Assembly: GCF_000002985.6 (NCBI RefSeq) | Contig: NC_003280.10 | Location: forward strand, 9,172,501-9,236,500 | Direction: 5' to 3' | Source: Caenorhabditis elegans | Lineage: Eukaryota; Nematoda; Chromadorea; Rhabditida; Rhabditidae | Length of the DNA: 64,000 nt | Shown: positions 47,201 to 59,040 of the stretch, piece after piece | How positions within the stretch are numbered: position 1 is the stretch's first letter | Layout of the letters: each line of letters opens with the position of its first letter | Position numbers and translations under genes: made by a program | The notes under the pieces: generated by a model | What the model saw: only the letters and a program-made list of their open reading frames with translations | Databases searched by the model: none | What the model was told of the DNA's origin: nothing

Positions 47201-50200
47201 TTTAATTTTAACAATATAATTTATGCTAATTCGACTTTTTTCAGTGTTACCGATGCGGAAAATGTTGGTCTTTATCCAGATGTTCAAGGAATGGCTACCA
47301 ACCTATTCTTCTGGTCTCACACAAGTATGGAAGAAAGTCCAGATGAAGTATCTTGGCTGAACAAACACGAGATTTCCATGACAGTTGCGCTTGTGAAACA
47401 CCTGTTAAAGCAGAACTATACCACCAATGATGTCAGTTCTTGACTGAATAGGATTCATAATTTTACTAATTTGTTTTCAGATTGTTGTTTTGGCCACATA
47501 TTCAGCTCAGAAGAATTTGATGTATCGTGAATATGCAAATGTTTTCGGATCAACACCGGACTCAAATGTCATTCCAGTCGAAACTGTTGACAGCTTCCAA
47601 GGAAAGGTTAGTAATATCACTCAATACTAATCTAGGTTATCAGCTGATGGAGGCATTTTAGTGAGATTTAAAAATGTGATGTTTCAGGAACGAAAAATTG
47701 TTATTGTGTCCCTGGTTAGATCACATCGTGGTGGAAGAGAAAACACTGGAATCGGATTTCTGGCTGTTGCCAATCGAATCTGTGTCGCATTGACTCGAGC
47801 ACAACACGGAATGTATATCATTGGAAATGGCGCATACATTATGAATAATTCTGAGTTATGGAACAAAATCGTCAACAACTTGAGAAGAAGCAATCTGATT
47901 GAATACAACCTTCCACTCAAATGTGTGGCTCACGGAAACATTGTTACAGTTAAGGATCCGCAAGATTTCGCTACGAAATCACCAGAAGGTGGATGTATGC
48001 AGAAATGCGACACCAAGAAGTTCTGTGGACACGTATGCGAGCGTCTATGCCATCCCAATATGGAAGAAGAACATCTCCAACGATGCCTTTACAATTGCGA
48101 CAAAAAATGTTCAAACCCGCAGTTTCAACATCGATGTAAAAAGGCATGCTATGAAGAATGTGGAAGTTGCTTGTACTTGGTGGAGGTTACATTGGATTGT
48201 GGGCATAGAATTACAACTCCATGCAGTCGAATTAACAGTTCAAAATGCGATCAAAGGTCAGATTATTACATTAAATCTTTTTTTTTAAATCAAATTTTTG
48301 TTTTCAGCTGCACTAAGAAACTGCTATGTGGTCATGCCTGCGCAGCAAAATGTGGTGAAGAATGTACACTTGTATCGGAATGCAGTCAGTTAGTCGGAAT
48401 GCCATTGAGCTGTGGACACATTAAGCAATTAACTTGTTCGAAAATAAGTGCAAATGAAATTGATTTGACGTGTGATCAGCGATGTGAAAAAACGATGTTG
48501 GCCTGCCCCCACAAATGTGCTGAAATTTGTGGTCAGCCATGTACTGTTGAATGCATGGAGGTAGTTAATGTAACATTGGGATGCTCTCATTCTCAAGATG
48601 TTGTCTGTTCGAGCTTCATGCCAGGAATGACGGATCACATCGAATGTTTGGTGAGTGCTTTTTATGGTTTCTGTTTTGAATTTCATTTTTCAGACGAAAG
48701 TTCCAAAGACGCTCTCGCCTTGTAAACATACGGAATTGGTTTTGTGTAAGCAGGCTCCATCAACAAAACTATGCACAAGAAGATGTACATCATATTTGGA
48801 GAAGTGTGGACACACGTGCGAGAATGATTGTGGAATTTGTTTCACGACCAAAACTCATATCTGTCAGAATATGTGCCAAAAAGTTCTCAACTGTGGTCAC
48901 ACGTGTTCGGCAAAATGTGGCGAGTCCTGCCCACCATGCAAAGCGTTCTGCACAAACAAATGTGAACATCAGAGTTGTGGTGCTGGAGAACGAGGATTCG
49001 GACGCGATTGCAGCAAACTATGTGCTTTATGTGTCAATAATTGCTCCAATAAGTGCGCACATCGTAGTTGTACTCTGAAGTGTTTCGAGGAATGCAACGT
49101 GAAGCCATGTACAGAACCGTGCACTGATAAACTCAAATGTGGACATGCATGTCTTGGTATTTGTGGTGAGCAATGTCCGAAAATCTGTGGCACGTGTGAA
49201 CGAAACAAATACATTGAATGTGTTTCTGGCACCTCAAGTACATCACGAGTTCATCGTCTCATCATGATTCCGAAATGTTATCACGTTTTTCCTGTGGAAG
49301 TTCTTGATGATCACGTCAAAAAACAAAAAGAAGCTAATGAGAAGTTGAAATGTCCCAAGTGTTCGGCGTTCATTGTTGGAGTCTTGAGATATGCAAGATA
49401 CACTAAGAAGTATTACTTGAATGAGAACATGAGAAAGCTTGAATCCAATATTCGGAACATCCATCAATCAACATTAGAAGGAAGAGTTTTTCAAGCTGTT
49501 CAGGATTCAATTGGAGAAATACGTAATGTGACGACTAATCTCACCAATGCTTCGGAGGACATTCTACGCAACTTCCATCAAAAAATTCTCGACATTCGAA
49601 CATCAGCGGAAACATTCAAAGGAAAGCCGGAGCACAAGTTCAAATTTGCATCCCTACTTCAAGTTGCAAACTGCTGCCTAGCTATCACCAGACTTTTGTC
49701 GGTTTCATCGAAGTTCCGAGTTTCCAGAAGAAAAGACATTCCACCAACATTCGATCTGATGTCAGTGAGAGTTTTAGGAGATATGCCATTTCCAAAATTG
49801 ATTGATGAGTTGAATCGAGTGAATATTCATCTATCGAATACTTACGAAACGTTCATGCCTGGTGCGATTATTCCAAAGCTGAAATGGCTTATTTCAAGAA
49901 TGACTGTTCTGCAGCAGGTTCGTTTGGTTTCCAAAATTGACAAATAATTTTGTTTTTCAGCTCACTTCTATGTGCCACCAATTGGTTTTGGAAAAGAAAG
50001 ACATCGCGGATTCAGATGCTCATGCAATAAATGATGCATGCCTGAACATGTTCAGATACAACGAGCAACATAATTACGCGCTTAATATCGGTATGTTTAA
50101 TTATTGAAAACTTGCTTCTTATAGAAAAGTTTTCAGAGAATTTCGAGGCTATCGTCGTCAAAGTTGCCCCAAAACTGCTCGAACCTACTCCAAAGTTCTG

Positions 50201-50234
50201 GTCATGGAGAAGACTTCAAGTTCCAGAACTCTAG
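41202..50234 (+). CDS. znfx-1: ZNFX-1, SF1 (UPF1-like) RNA helicase with NF-X1 zinc fingers
   Basis: ZNFX-1 marks Z granules and binds mRNAs targeted by small RNAs, keeping silencing heritable (established knowledge). Twenty-one exons from 41202-41368 to 50137-50234, all in phase, give 2443 aa; the longest are 43630-44352, 44397-45285 and 48694-49917. Seen in order: an N-terminal region (to about 220); a Pro-rich segment with repeated PPG[IL]S (42735-42950); a charged Arg/Asp/Gln-rich linker; and the helicase core with Walker A GPPGTGKT (about 1061), EEAAE (about 1467), GDHKQLRP (about 1489), QQHRMN (about 1533) and the VALTRAQ motif VI. A Cys/His array of NF-X1 type (about 1760-2080, e.g. 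LNCGHTCSAKCGESCPPCK) is followed by a helical tail. An acidic insert (DSDDEEDELDDE) sits between helicase motifs I and II. One acceptor (41966) is a tandem TAGAG that could add or skip one Glu. Confidence 0.95.
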
Positions 50235-50774
50235 TCATTCCATTTTTTGTAAAATATCGTATTTATTTTTTGATTTTAGACCCCCCCCCCCCCCTCCCTT
50301 TTCATATCAACGTTTTAACTGTAAATTTAAGTGAGCTGGTACATTTTCCTTAACACTTTTTTGGATGTGGATTCCTTGAGATTTCGATTGAGAAAAATTG
50401 AAATTCAGTTACTATTTATTTTTTCAATATTCCCACCGAAATCTTCAGAAATCGTATCCCAGAAAAAACGTGTCCTCTACCCCTCTTTTTACTCGGGTTT
50501 TATTGCATTGGCGCTCCATCTCGTTTCGACGCGCGTAATTTGTTTTTGAATTCAGCAGGACCCCCGAATCTCTCCCTCACACTTGTTTTATATTTATTTT
50601 TTTTTTAATTCATTTGCATATATTCATAACAAATGAATAATATAGTTAAAACATCTTTGTTTGAAAATTAATTATTTGGCATCGTGAATTCCTGTTTATT
50701 GATATTTGTTAATATTTATGTTCTCTTTTTGAAAGTGAAGTTTTACTAATGTTAAATCAACTTTTCAGATCGGA
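50235..50774. other. znfx-1 3' UTR and upstream region of the next gene
   Basis: Contains a run of 14 C (50281-50294), an inverted repeat ATTCATTTG/CAAATGAAT (50608-50616 and 50630-50638) and CTTTTCAG at 50761-50768, just before the next start. No ORF of note. Confidence 0.6.
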
Positions 50775-52589
50775 ATGGTTTTTCCCCGTCGTCGCTCAAT
50801 AATTTCACAAGAAGAACGGATTAATAGGTTGAAGGAATCAAGACAGAAGTATAATCGGTTAGCAAAAAAGTCTACGAAGCCACCAACGGTTCCCATAGCT
50901 CCAAGAGCATCGATTGCTCCAAAACAGTCGGTAGCTCCGATGGTTTCCATGGCCCCTCAACAATCTATTGCTCAAAACAGTTCCACAGCTTTGAGGAACC
51001 CAGTCAGTCAAGTTGAACCTGAGGACGACTTCAAAATCGATCAAAATTCGCTAGATATGATTAAAAGTGGACGAATCGTCATTCCAGTGAATCGTCCATC
51101 GATAGCTGCGCCACGTCATACATTCGGAGCCAGAGAGTCATTGATTGGAAAGCCTATGAGCAGATTTGTAAGGACTTTATATTAGAAATGAACTTCATGA
51201 ACTTTTTGTTTCAGAGAGCCTCGATCGCTTCCCGGGAGCCACGTGTAAGCTTGATGCCACTTGGTATTAATGTCTTCGAAGCAAATTCATCTCAAAGGAA
51301 TGAGGTATTTGGATTGATATTTCTTGATTTTTAAGTTATGATTTTTTCAGGTCTCAGAATTTCTGAACAATATCACCTCTGGAGCAACTCCAGGCAAACC
51401 ATCCTCTACCAACAACTCGCTCAATACCACGGGCAATCGTCAGCGAAAAATTCGATTTTTCGAAGTTGAATCCGCAATTCAGGAGGCGCGAGAGTCAGCT
51501 GAAGCTGATGGAATAGCTGCTTGTTCTTCTTCAGATGTTAGGCACAGTCCTATTTCGGATCTCAGTTTCAAGCCAACATCAATTTTATCGACGAAGAAGG
51601 CTGATAGAAAAGTATCATTGCTTATTATCCAATTTTCTTTCTAAAAAAAGGCTTTTCCAGAAGATCAATCTTGCCAATTGTCCATCGAAAACTCCTAGAA
51701 CTGTTCTAAACTTTGATGAGACTGATAGCATGAACGATTCGTTGAATCAAGAAATGGAAGAAAAAGAAAAGGAAAATCACATTCAAGTGATCAGTTTTCA
51801 AACGTTAGTTAATTTCTAAAATTTAACGATTGTAATAATTCTTCATCTTTTCCAGAGTTCTATCGACACTTTGCGATCTAAAACCAGGTCTCTCCAAATA
51901 TCATATTGCACTTATTGAAAAGTCAATCGAGAACTGGAAGAATATCTCCGCAGTGAAATCGCCAGAGAAAAACTCCCATGGTCCAATTCCGATTACTCCT
52001 CTCGGTTCGATCTTGGAAGCTATGAATATTGCCGAAGAAGATTCCGATGTGCAGGAATATGTTCCAGAGAAAAAGAAAAAACGACGAAGCTCAATGATGA
52101 AAGCTGGTGCTGTAAGGGTATGTGCATTTTTATAACAAGCATGTGCTCTTTTTTCAAAATTTTTAATTTTCTATCGAATTATGGAATTTTCATTCATTAA
52201 TTGAAAAATTCTTTAGTGTTTGATTCGATACTTTGTCATTTTTTCAGAAAGTTTTCCGAAAAAAAAGAGTTGAAACTAATGCTACATTACTCATTTCTAG
52301 GCTAATTTTGAAATTTCGACGACTTTTTTTTGGGTGACAATTAAAAAAGATCAAGGAAAAAATCAAGAGAAACCAATGAATAAAAAACGCGAAAATTTTG
52401 AAACTTCTGTCGAAAATTCGAATTTGTTTCAGTAACTTCGTTTATATTTGCAAAATTCGGAATAAAATCAATAATAAATTTAGAAAAACTGTTAATTTGG
52501 ATACATTTGTTTTTCTTCTTTTTAAATTTTTTTTTCAGCGTCGCTCAACCCTTCGTCGCTCAGCTCGAGGACTATTCAAACAGGACTAA
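50775..52589 (+). CDS. Uncharacterised basic 399-aa protein
   Basis: Six exons in phase (50775-51167, 51215-51304, 51351-51611, 51661-51803, 51856-52117, 52539-52589) give 399 aa. I do not recognise a domain. What can be seen: a basic N-terminus (MVFPRRRSIISQEERINRLK) and an Ala/Pro/Ser stretch of IAP-like repeats (APRASIAPKQSVAPMVSMAPQ). Short RVSLMPL and RKIRFFEVE motifs could be PP1-docking-like. There are SP/TP sites (RHSPISD, KTPRTVL, KSPEKN, ITPLGS), and the very basic tail holds KKKKRRSS and RRSTLRRSARGLF. CDK-type sites, low complexity and basic patches suggest a nuclear or chromatin/kinetochore scaffold (inference only). The ATG is taken because CTTTTCAG lies six bases before it. Convergent with pqn-95. 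Confidence 0.75.
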
Positions 52590-52911
52590 ACAATACAATT
52601 TATTATATGATGATTGATTACTGTGAATATATGTGATTTTTTATTTTATGTTTTGCCGAATGAAAACATTTCTTGTATAATTCTTAAATTAGAATAATTT
52701 ATTGTCGAAACTCAAGGACAATGAAACATCATGAAAAAGAAGGGAACAATAATAAAATAATTAGACACCTCACATGGCTACCACTTATTTACAGACAATG
52801 TCATAATAAAAGTTATGTGAGAAGTGGGATGGGGAAACGAAAACAGAAGTTGTCGCATAGAAAACGCGGATACGGTAAGAATTCGTTCATAGAATTCAGG
52901 GAAGGGGATGC

Positions 52912-54657
52912 TTAACGACGACGGCAGCATGATCCACCGCATTGAGAATATCCAGATGAGCATCCACATCCAGAAGAGCTCGATTGGCATGGAACAACGA
53001 TTTGAGCGGCTTGTTGACAGGTATTCTGGCAGGTTTGTTGGCAAATTGGCTGGCATTGAAGAACGGTAGCCGATGATTGGCAAGTGTTCATGCAGGAAGA
53101 TTGACATTGATTCTGGCAGTTGTCTTGTTGTTGGAGGACAATGACCTGTAATATTGATTCATGAATTAATGGAAAATCAATATTATTACCTGTTGTTGGT
53201 TGCAGCTGTTTCCGGAGCAAGAGTTCGAGCACTGGGATTGACATTGAGAGTTGCACTGTTGGACACAGATTGGAGTTGGGCAGGCAGACTGGCACTGGTT
53301 GGAGCACGAGTTGGAGCATGAGTCTCCTTGTTGAGCGACGATGACGATTGGAGCCTGGTTGGATGTGCAGCTAGACGAGCAGGATGGCATGCATTGTGGC
53401 TGGCAGGTTGGCTGGCAGGCCTGTTGGCAGGAGGATTGGCAGGACTGAATGCAGATTGGGGTGCTGCAGGAGCTGGAGCACTGGTTGTTACAGTTGGATG
53501 AGCATGAGTTGTCCTGTTGAACAACGATGATTTGCTGATTGTTGTTGTTTCCTCCACAGGCTGGAGCACAAGCAGATTGGCAGTTGCATGTTGGGCAAGT
53601 CTGTTGGCAGGAAGACTGGCATGATCCACATTGGTTCTGTTGTGGTTGGAGAACGACAATTTGTGGAGCAGAGTTTCCGCAAGAGCTGGAGCATTGGTTG
53701 TTGCAGGATTGAGCACAGATTGGGGTGGCACAGGAGCTGATGCATTGTTGTTGGCATTGGTTGCAGTTGTTGGTTTGTGGAAGAAGGATGACTTGGTTGT
53801 TTCCTCCGCACTGTTGGTTACAAGCTGGCTGACATTGTTGGATGCATTGGGATGTTTGGCATGAGCTCTGGCACTGTTGCAGACAAACTGGGATGCATTG
53901 CACGTTGTTGTTGTTTCCGCAGCATGAGTTGGAGTTGGATGAACAGCACTGTCTCTTGGCACGCGACAACGCCAATCCGGTCTCGTTCTGCAGTTATTTA
54001 GGGCTCTTTTGTTTGACCGTAAGGAAAGACAGTGTGCTTAGATTTTTGCGCGCACACTCTGGGGGGCAATCGCGGAGAGAATCTTCATGCGCCCTTTGTT
54101 TACACTATCATTTTTCCTGTTTTTATCGGAGGGGAAAGAGCAGGAGAAGAAGCCAGCTGACCCCTTGAAATGACCACTTCACTTTGTATTAGTGAGGTCT
54201 CAAGGAATGGCCAATGACGGGAATAAATGAAATAAGAGTCTAGACAGTCATAAGGAAGCATCATAGTTAAAATTGAAAAGTTATTTAAACAAATGATTGC
54301 TGAAATTTGGATCCTGATGTACTAGACGCTATGCTTCAATTGGGCATGATCAATAAGATCATGATCATAACCAGCTTGTTCCTAAAGCCTATTCATTATT
54401 CCTATTCATGCACATTGTGCATTCAATACCCACATCCGCGCCGTGTCCTAATGGTTAGGTACACAGAAAACACGAAAATAATAGTGAGCATAAAAGAGGG
54501 AAAGTATGACTGAATGCTTAAATAAATGTTCAAAAGTACAAAAGTAGTATTTAAAAAAGAAATTTACCTTGACAGTCTCTTCGTCAGCGAAGACGAAGGT
54601 ACTGGAGAGGGCCAGAACGGCGATAAGAAGAATCGAAGCTGCTCTGCGGGCTGCCAT
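52912..54657 (-). CDS. pqn-95: PQN-95, secreted Cys/Gln/Asn-rich repeat protein
   Basis: Three exons in phase (54568-54657, 53190-53987, 52912-53145) give 373 aa. Exon 1 is almost exactly a signal peptide (MAARRAASILLIAVLALSS, then FVFADEE). After a dibasic-type site (SRAKRQCC) the mature protein is built of short Cys/Gln units: C-x3-C spacings such as CQSSCQQACQPTCQ, alternating with hydrophobic QQVIIL/QIVVLQ-like beads. pqn genes are defined by prion-like Q/N-rich composition. Here the regular Cys suggests an extracellular disulfide-linked material such as cuticle, lining or mucus (inference). A strong TATA box precedes it. The symbol rests on position and composition recalled from memory. 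AATAAA on the minus strand at 52703-52698. Confidence 0.85.
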
Positions 54658-54750
54658 TGAAACAAAAATGTGGGGAATAATGAGTTGGGTAAAAGAAGGA
54701 GAAGGACTAGAACTCGAAGGCTCTGTATTCTGTCCAGATGGCACTGCGTA

Positions 54751-54761
54751 CCTTTTATATA
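54751..54761 (-). promoter_or_regulatory. TATA box of pqn-95
   Basis: TATATAAAAGG on the minus strand, 94 bases before the pqn-95 ATG. It is flanked upstream by a GC-rich block (54770-54850) with repeated GGTC. The clearest core promoter in the window; it implies initiation near 54725. Confidence 0.75.
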
Positions 54762-55276
54762 GCGGCGGGAGATGGGTGGGGGTAATGGGGAGGAAGGCGC
54801 CGGCGGTCGGTCGGTCGCGGCACACTTCGACTCCGCCCCGCGCGGAGCCAGGAGTGCTTAAGCGTTCGAAACAACTCCTTGAATCGGAGGATTGAGGGAG
54901 AGTCCAGTACCCTCAAGAGATCTCATCTTTTTGCCTGGAGATAGTGATTGAGACAATGAGGACTAGACGAAAAACATTTCATAATTCATACTCGGAAACC
55001 GGAGGTCCTCAAAGCCTTGAAGGGTACTGTAGTTTTGAAATAACCTGTATGACTTGAAGCTTGTATACTTTAGAACTATTCACCAAATGAGTGGATTATT
55101 TGTTCAGCTTTGGTAAATTATATAGCTACCAGTAAATTTTCGGAGTAAACCAAAGAATATGATAACGCAACTTGGTAGTTTTTTGAAGCGCATGCTGAAA
55201 TAAAAATGGTCACACAGCGAAAAATAATTTAATTATCTTTCTTGATTTGTGATTTTAAAAGTTTTTACCACGACTG

Positions 55277-55434
55277 CTCTAATTTGACGACTCATATCTC
55301 GACTGTCATGAGTTATATCAAAAAATGTTCTACTATTGATATATAGATAAACATTTTACACGCATTTGGTTTGTTGACAATTTTTTGATAAAACCAAAGA
55401 GAACCGAGATATAAGCTTTCAATGTAAAGCAAAG
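55277..55434. repeat. Imperfect inverted repeat (MITE-like)
   Basis: The arm near 55277-55305 (CTCTAATTTGACGACTCATA...) is inverted, with mismatches, at about 55404-55434 (CCGAGATATAAGCTTTCAAT...). Same family as 12320-12417. Confidence 0.6.
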
Positions 55435-58025
55435 ACAATTCAAAAAACGCTGCTAAAATTGTTTATTTTTCAAAATCTTTCAGTACCTGGAAATATTAAA
55501 ATCGGTACAATACTTGGATTTTTTAACGTTTTAGATGCACATAATTTATTATGTGTGTGACTTCCTTTTTCAATTTTTCTAAATAAAATTCCATGACCAA
55601 TGCTTCTAGTTTCCAAATGTTCCGGACACTCTTAGCTTAGATATCAAAAATCTCTGCTTATCACTAAATACAGTATGCTCTCAATGCTCATTTGCTCTCT
55701 TCTTCTACCCGCATACTTTTTCATTCTCCTTATGCCCTTTGTAGGAATGTCGTCCCTGCTGACCCCCTCTCGCGAGCAATCATCATCCATAAATAGCAGC
55801 AACCGCACTGATTATCTTGTTTAGTTCAAGTTGCGCAATTTTTCGCTTCAAGTATTTCGAACATCTATAAAAAGATGCTCGGAGAAGACTGCTTACATAA
55901 AAACACATGTTTGTCGCTTTTCGTATCTCCAAATCTAGCCTGTTCTTTATCTCTTGATCTCCCCTACTTCACAGTGAATAAAAACATTTTTCATTCACAT
56001 TCTTCATGAACCTGATGAAAAGTTGGTCAACTAAAACTCACACAATTGAAGTATTTGCTTACTTTTCGTATTGAATTTAATGGTCACTTTACCAATGCAA
56101 TGCAGCTGGTTGCCATGTGAATTCAATTGTGACGTGGAACACGTGGAAAACAACTAGAAACTCCGAGAGGACCGGATTTCTGGGTCAGACATTGATGAGT
56201 CATACGGAATCACATCATTTGACAGTTTTAACCGTCTGGAGGCTCCCGGTTGGCAAATAGAAATTTCAATTGAACGCATTTCGTTGTGAGCAGCAATGTA
56301 TGTAGTTTCTTGTTTTTGACGAGAGCTTATCACGTACAAATTCAGACTACGGTAAAATATTTTCGAAGAGGTACGCATCAATTGTATGTTACACAATCTA
56401 GTACCAATTTTTCCTGTTTATGTTTCAGGGCTCGTCGAAGTTGTCAGTAGTAGTAGATATACTTGAACCAATTATGATATCAACTTCCCTACTCATAAAT
56501 CATGTCAATTTGATATTATTATGTGTACTATAGCTCCCTGCAATATACCTCGGTATTTGCCGGTTAATTTCTGCCTAATTTCGAATAAAAACAATGTACA
56601 ACTTCTCTTCTAGTTGCACCTTTACAGAAATTCTCAAATGATTCATCCCGTCATTTGTCGGTAAGTCTCTGAACATAAGTTCAATGAATCAAGGTAAGTC
56701 AACATGAGTCGTTTCTTCTGTCTTTACTGCGCAGAGCATCGTAAACTGATCACCGAAACAGTTTCCAACTGTATGACTTCTCTTTTTGAGCTAGAGATTT
56801 TCCGGTTTAGCTTAATTGAATGGAACATTGTTTGATATTGCAATTGTGCCTATTTATGTTCTTTGACAATTTTTGATAGACATCAAAATTTCAACTTTTA
56901 ATATATGTTTTGAAAATAGAGATTTTCTGTGAATGTGAAATTTCTCAGGAAAATAGCATTAAATTTTTTTTTTACAATTGCTACTGAACATTTGGAACGG
57001 AGTAATTTTTGAACCAAAAATCAAAAAGTGTTGTTTCTATAGCCAGTTTTGGAGCCAGTTTTCCTGTTGTAATTTCCTCTCAAACGATGTTTGGTGTATG
57101 TTTCAACGTGTTCTAATCCACGTGTACTTTTCCATGCGCGACCTACATTCAAACAATGATTGCTTTTAAAAAACCGGATCGGTGCAAAAAATGCGTAATA
57201 CGTTGACACGGTGGGAGGAGGTGCACCCAACATTATAATACTTTTCTTGGAGAAAAGAGAAAGAGAGAGAGAGAGAAGGAAATGGGTGAAATGAGCACAT
57301 GTTTGTCTGTATATTGTCTTCTCAGGAAACATTTGTGCAAGGAATTGCAAGTGAGAGACCCTAAACACCCGGAATTTTCGAAGCCGACCTTATTTGCCTC
57401 GTTTTGAGATGAACACAGTTTTCACGGATATTTGACTCCTATCAGTGACGGGAGTATTGCGGGGGATGCCTTGTCTTGGATGAACAACATTTTGAACTTT
57501 AACAATTATTTTTTTTTCAAACTGCTGTCCGAATACAAATTAAAAAAAGTGTACTATTTCAGAAAATAATCCTTACCTTCAAAAGTTCTATTAGTTCTGA
57601 AATACTGAGAACAAGACTCGATGAAATAAACTTACGACATAAGTATTTCTCATTTAAGAATAAAAAGTGACCACACGCCTACATCGCCTACACCTACATC
57701 GCCTATAAAATTTATTGCTTACCTAATTATTGTGGTCCGTATAATATATTTTTACGACAGCCTATGTAGGCCTATGTAGGTATCCACGTTTGAACCTTTA
57801 TCAAAGCAGTATAATCAACTTTTCGGCATGATCTTACAATCATAATAATTTTTCCTGAATTTCGGGTCTCGCAATATGTAGATATTGATGGTTTATGTTT
57901 CTGATTCTAGCAATAACAGTCTACAAGACACCACAATATTTGCGTCGAAACTATAGACAGTTCAACGATCGAGATCCAAACTATGCTAACATCGGATTCC
58001 ACACCTTTGTTTTATGATTGTTCAA

Positions 58026-58406
58026 CTATTCTTCAACATCTTGAAACTCGAATACTTCCGGATTGTTCCTTTTATTTGATTGGGGAGTGCATCGGCACCG
58101 GATTGATATGAGAAGATAACACCCACCCCGATGGAATTTGTGTGATGATTGCCAAGAATGATTACCGAGCTCGTCGTCGAGCCTTAAAAAATAATCTGCC
58201 GGAAATGATAATCTGTCGATGCTCTTTGCGAGATGCCATATCATATCGTCCCATGTGTACTCACATTCTCTAATCTTCTCCATCAAGGTCTCACTGGGGG
58301 AGGCTCTCAGGCACACTGAACCGGTCAATTTGGTTGTGTTGCCGATGGAAGAGAATCTGATGGTCAGAGTCTGTTTGCGCTCTCTTTTTTTGCATTTCTC
58401 TGCGCA
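58026..58406 (-). CDS. Candidate terminal exon of an unrecognised gene
   Basis: A frame open for 127 codons from a possible acceptor (CAACGACTCAG) to TAG at 58028-58026. The translation looks globular: TLTIRFSSIGNTTKL, then SETLMEKIRECEYTWDDMIW and YFLRLDDELGNHSW. The pattern loosely resembles a ubiquitin-like or Ras-binding fold, but no family is recognised. No upstream coding exon with an ATG could be joined. The first in-frame ATG (about 58286) would give a protein of some 86 residues. Confidence 0.3.
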   Translation of the reverse strand, partial: CAEKCKKRERKQTLTIRFSSIGNTTKLTGSVCLRASPSETLMEKIRECEYTWDDMIWHLAKSIDRLSFPADYFLRLDDELGNHSWQSSHKFHRGGCYLLISIRCRCTPQSNKRNNPEVFEFQDVEE

Positions 58407-59040
58407 CTGAGTCGTTGTAAAATGTTTGATGGAAAAAAGAAAAGACAAAGGAATTTGAAAGTTGAGGAAAAAAATTATAAGAAGAGCAAGAGGTAAAAGG
58501 GCATAACAGGGATTGACCTGGTTTTTACAAGTTGCACTAAATCTAGAACAACCAACTTGGAAACTTGTCAACGGCTAAAAATTTCAATAGAACTTTAGCA
58601 AAAATCGACTAATCGAGCAATGCAATTCTATCGGTGACTGAACTGAGATTATTTTTGAAAAACTAAATTAAAAATCGCATTACAAATTCTAAGAGAATTA
58701 AAAAACGAAGCTCTTTAATTTCCAAAAACATTTCAGTTTCGCTTCGAACAGTTATGCATTTTCTAAATCCTTCAGTATGCTTTCCTGGTTTCAAAATAAC
58801 GATATTTTCACAGAAAATTCTTTGTCTGCAAAGTTATTCATAAAATGACGTTTTATGTACCTGCCTCGTATCAAATTGGTTTTTTGGCCTCAACCATGTG
58901 TCTTATTCTCTCAATTTCCGTACACTTTCACCCAGTTCACTATCAATTGTCATCATGTAGAAAACAAATAAATACTCTCTACTGATGTTCTCCAATATGA
59001 TTATCAGTTTTCTATTGATTGTTTTATTGTATTAACAACC

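Larger units (their letters stand above)
54762..59040. other. Long intergenic region between pqn-95 and the GST gene
   Basis: 4.3 kb. Holds the upstream region of pqn-95, a fold-back repeat (55277-55434), a GA microsatellite (about 57249-57276) and CCTACATCGCC/GCCTATGTAGG repeats (57680-57781). It also has two minus-strand open stretches (56154-56396 and 58026-58406) that look partly coding but have no complete gene model. Confidence 0.5.

Noticed and set aside
53186..53962. Overlapping 258-aa minus-strand ORF and plus-strand ORFs over pqn-95
   Set aside because: Shadow frames of a low-complexity Cys/Gln coding region; the chosen frame alone links to the signal-peptide exon in phase.
54440..54465. 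tRNA-like fragment (CCTAATGGTTAGG)
   Set aside because: Resembles an A box only; no B box, anticodon stem or 3' acceptor follows.
57021..57368. 115-codon minus-strand ORF
   Set aside because: Contains a translated GA/CT microsatellite and has no splice support.
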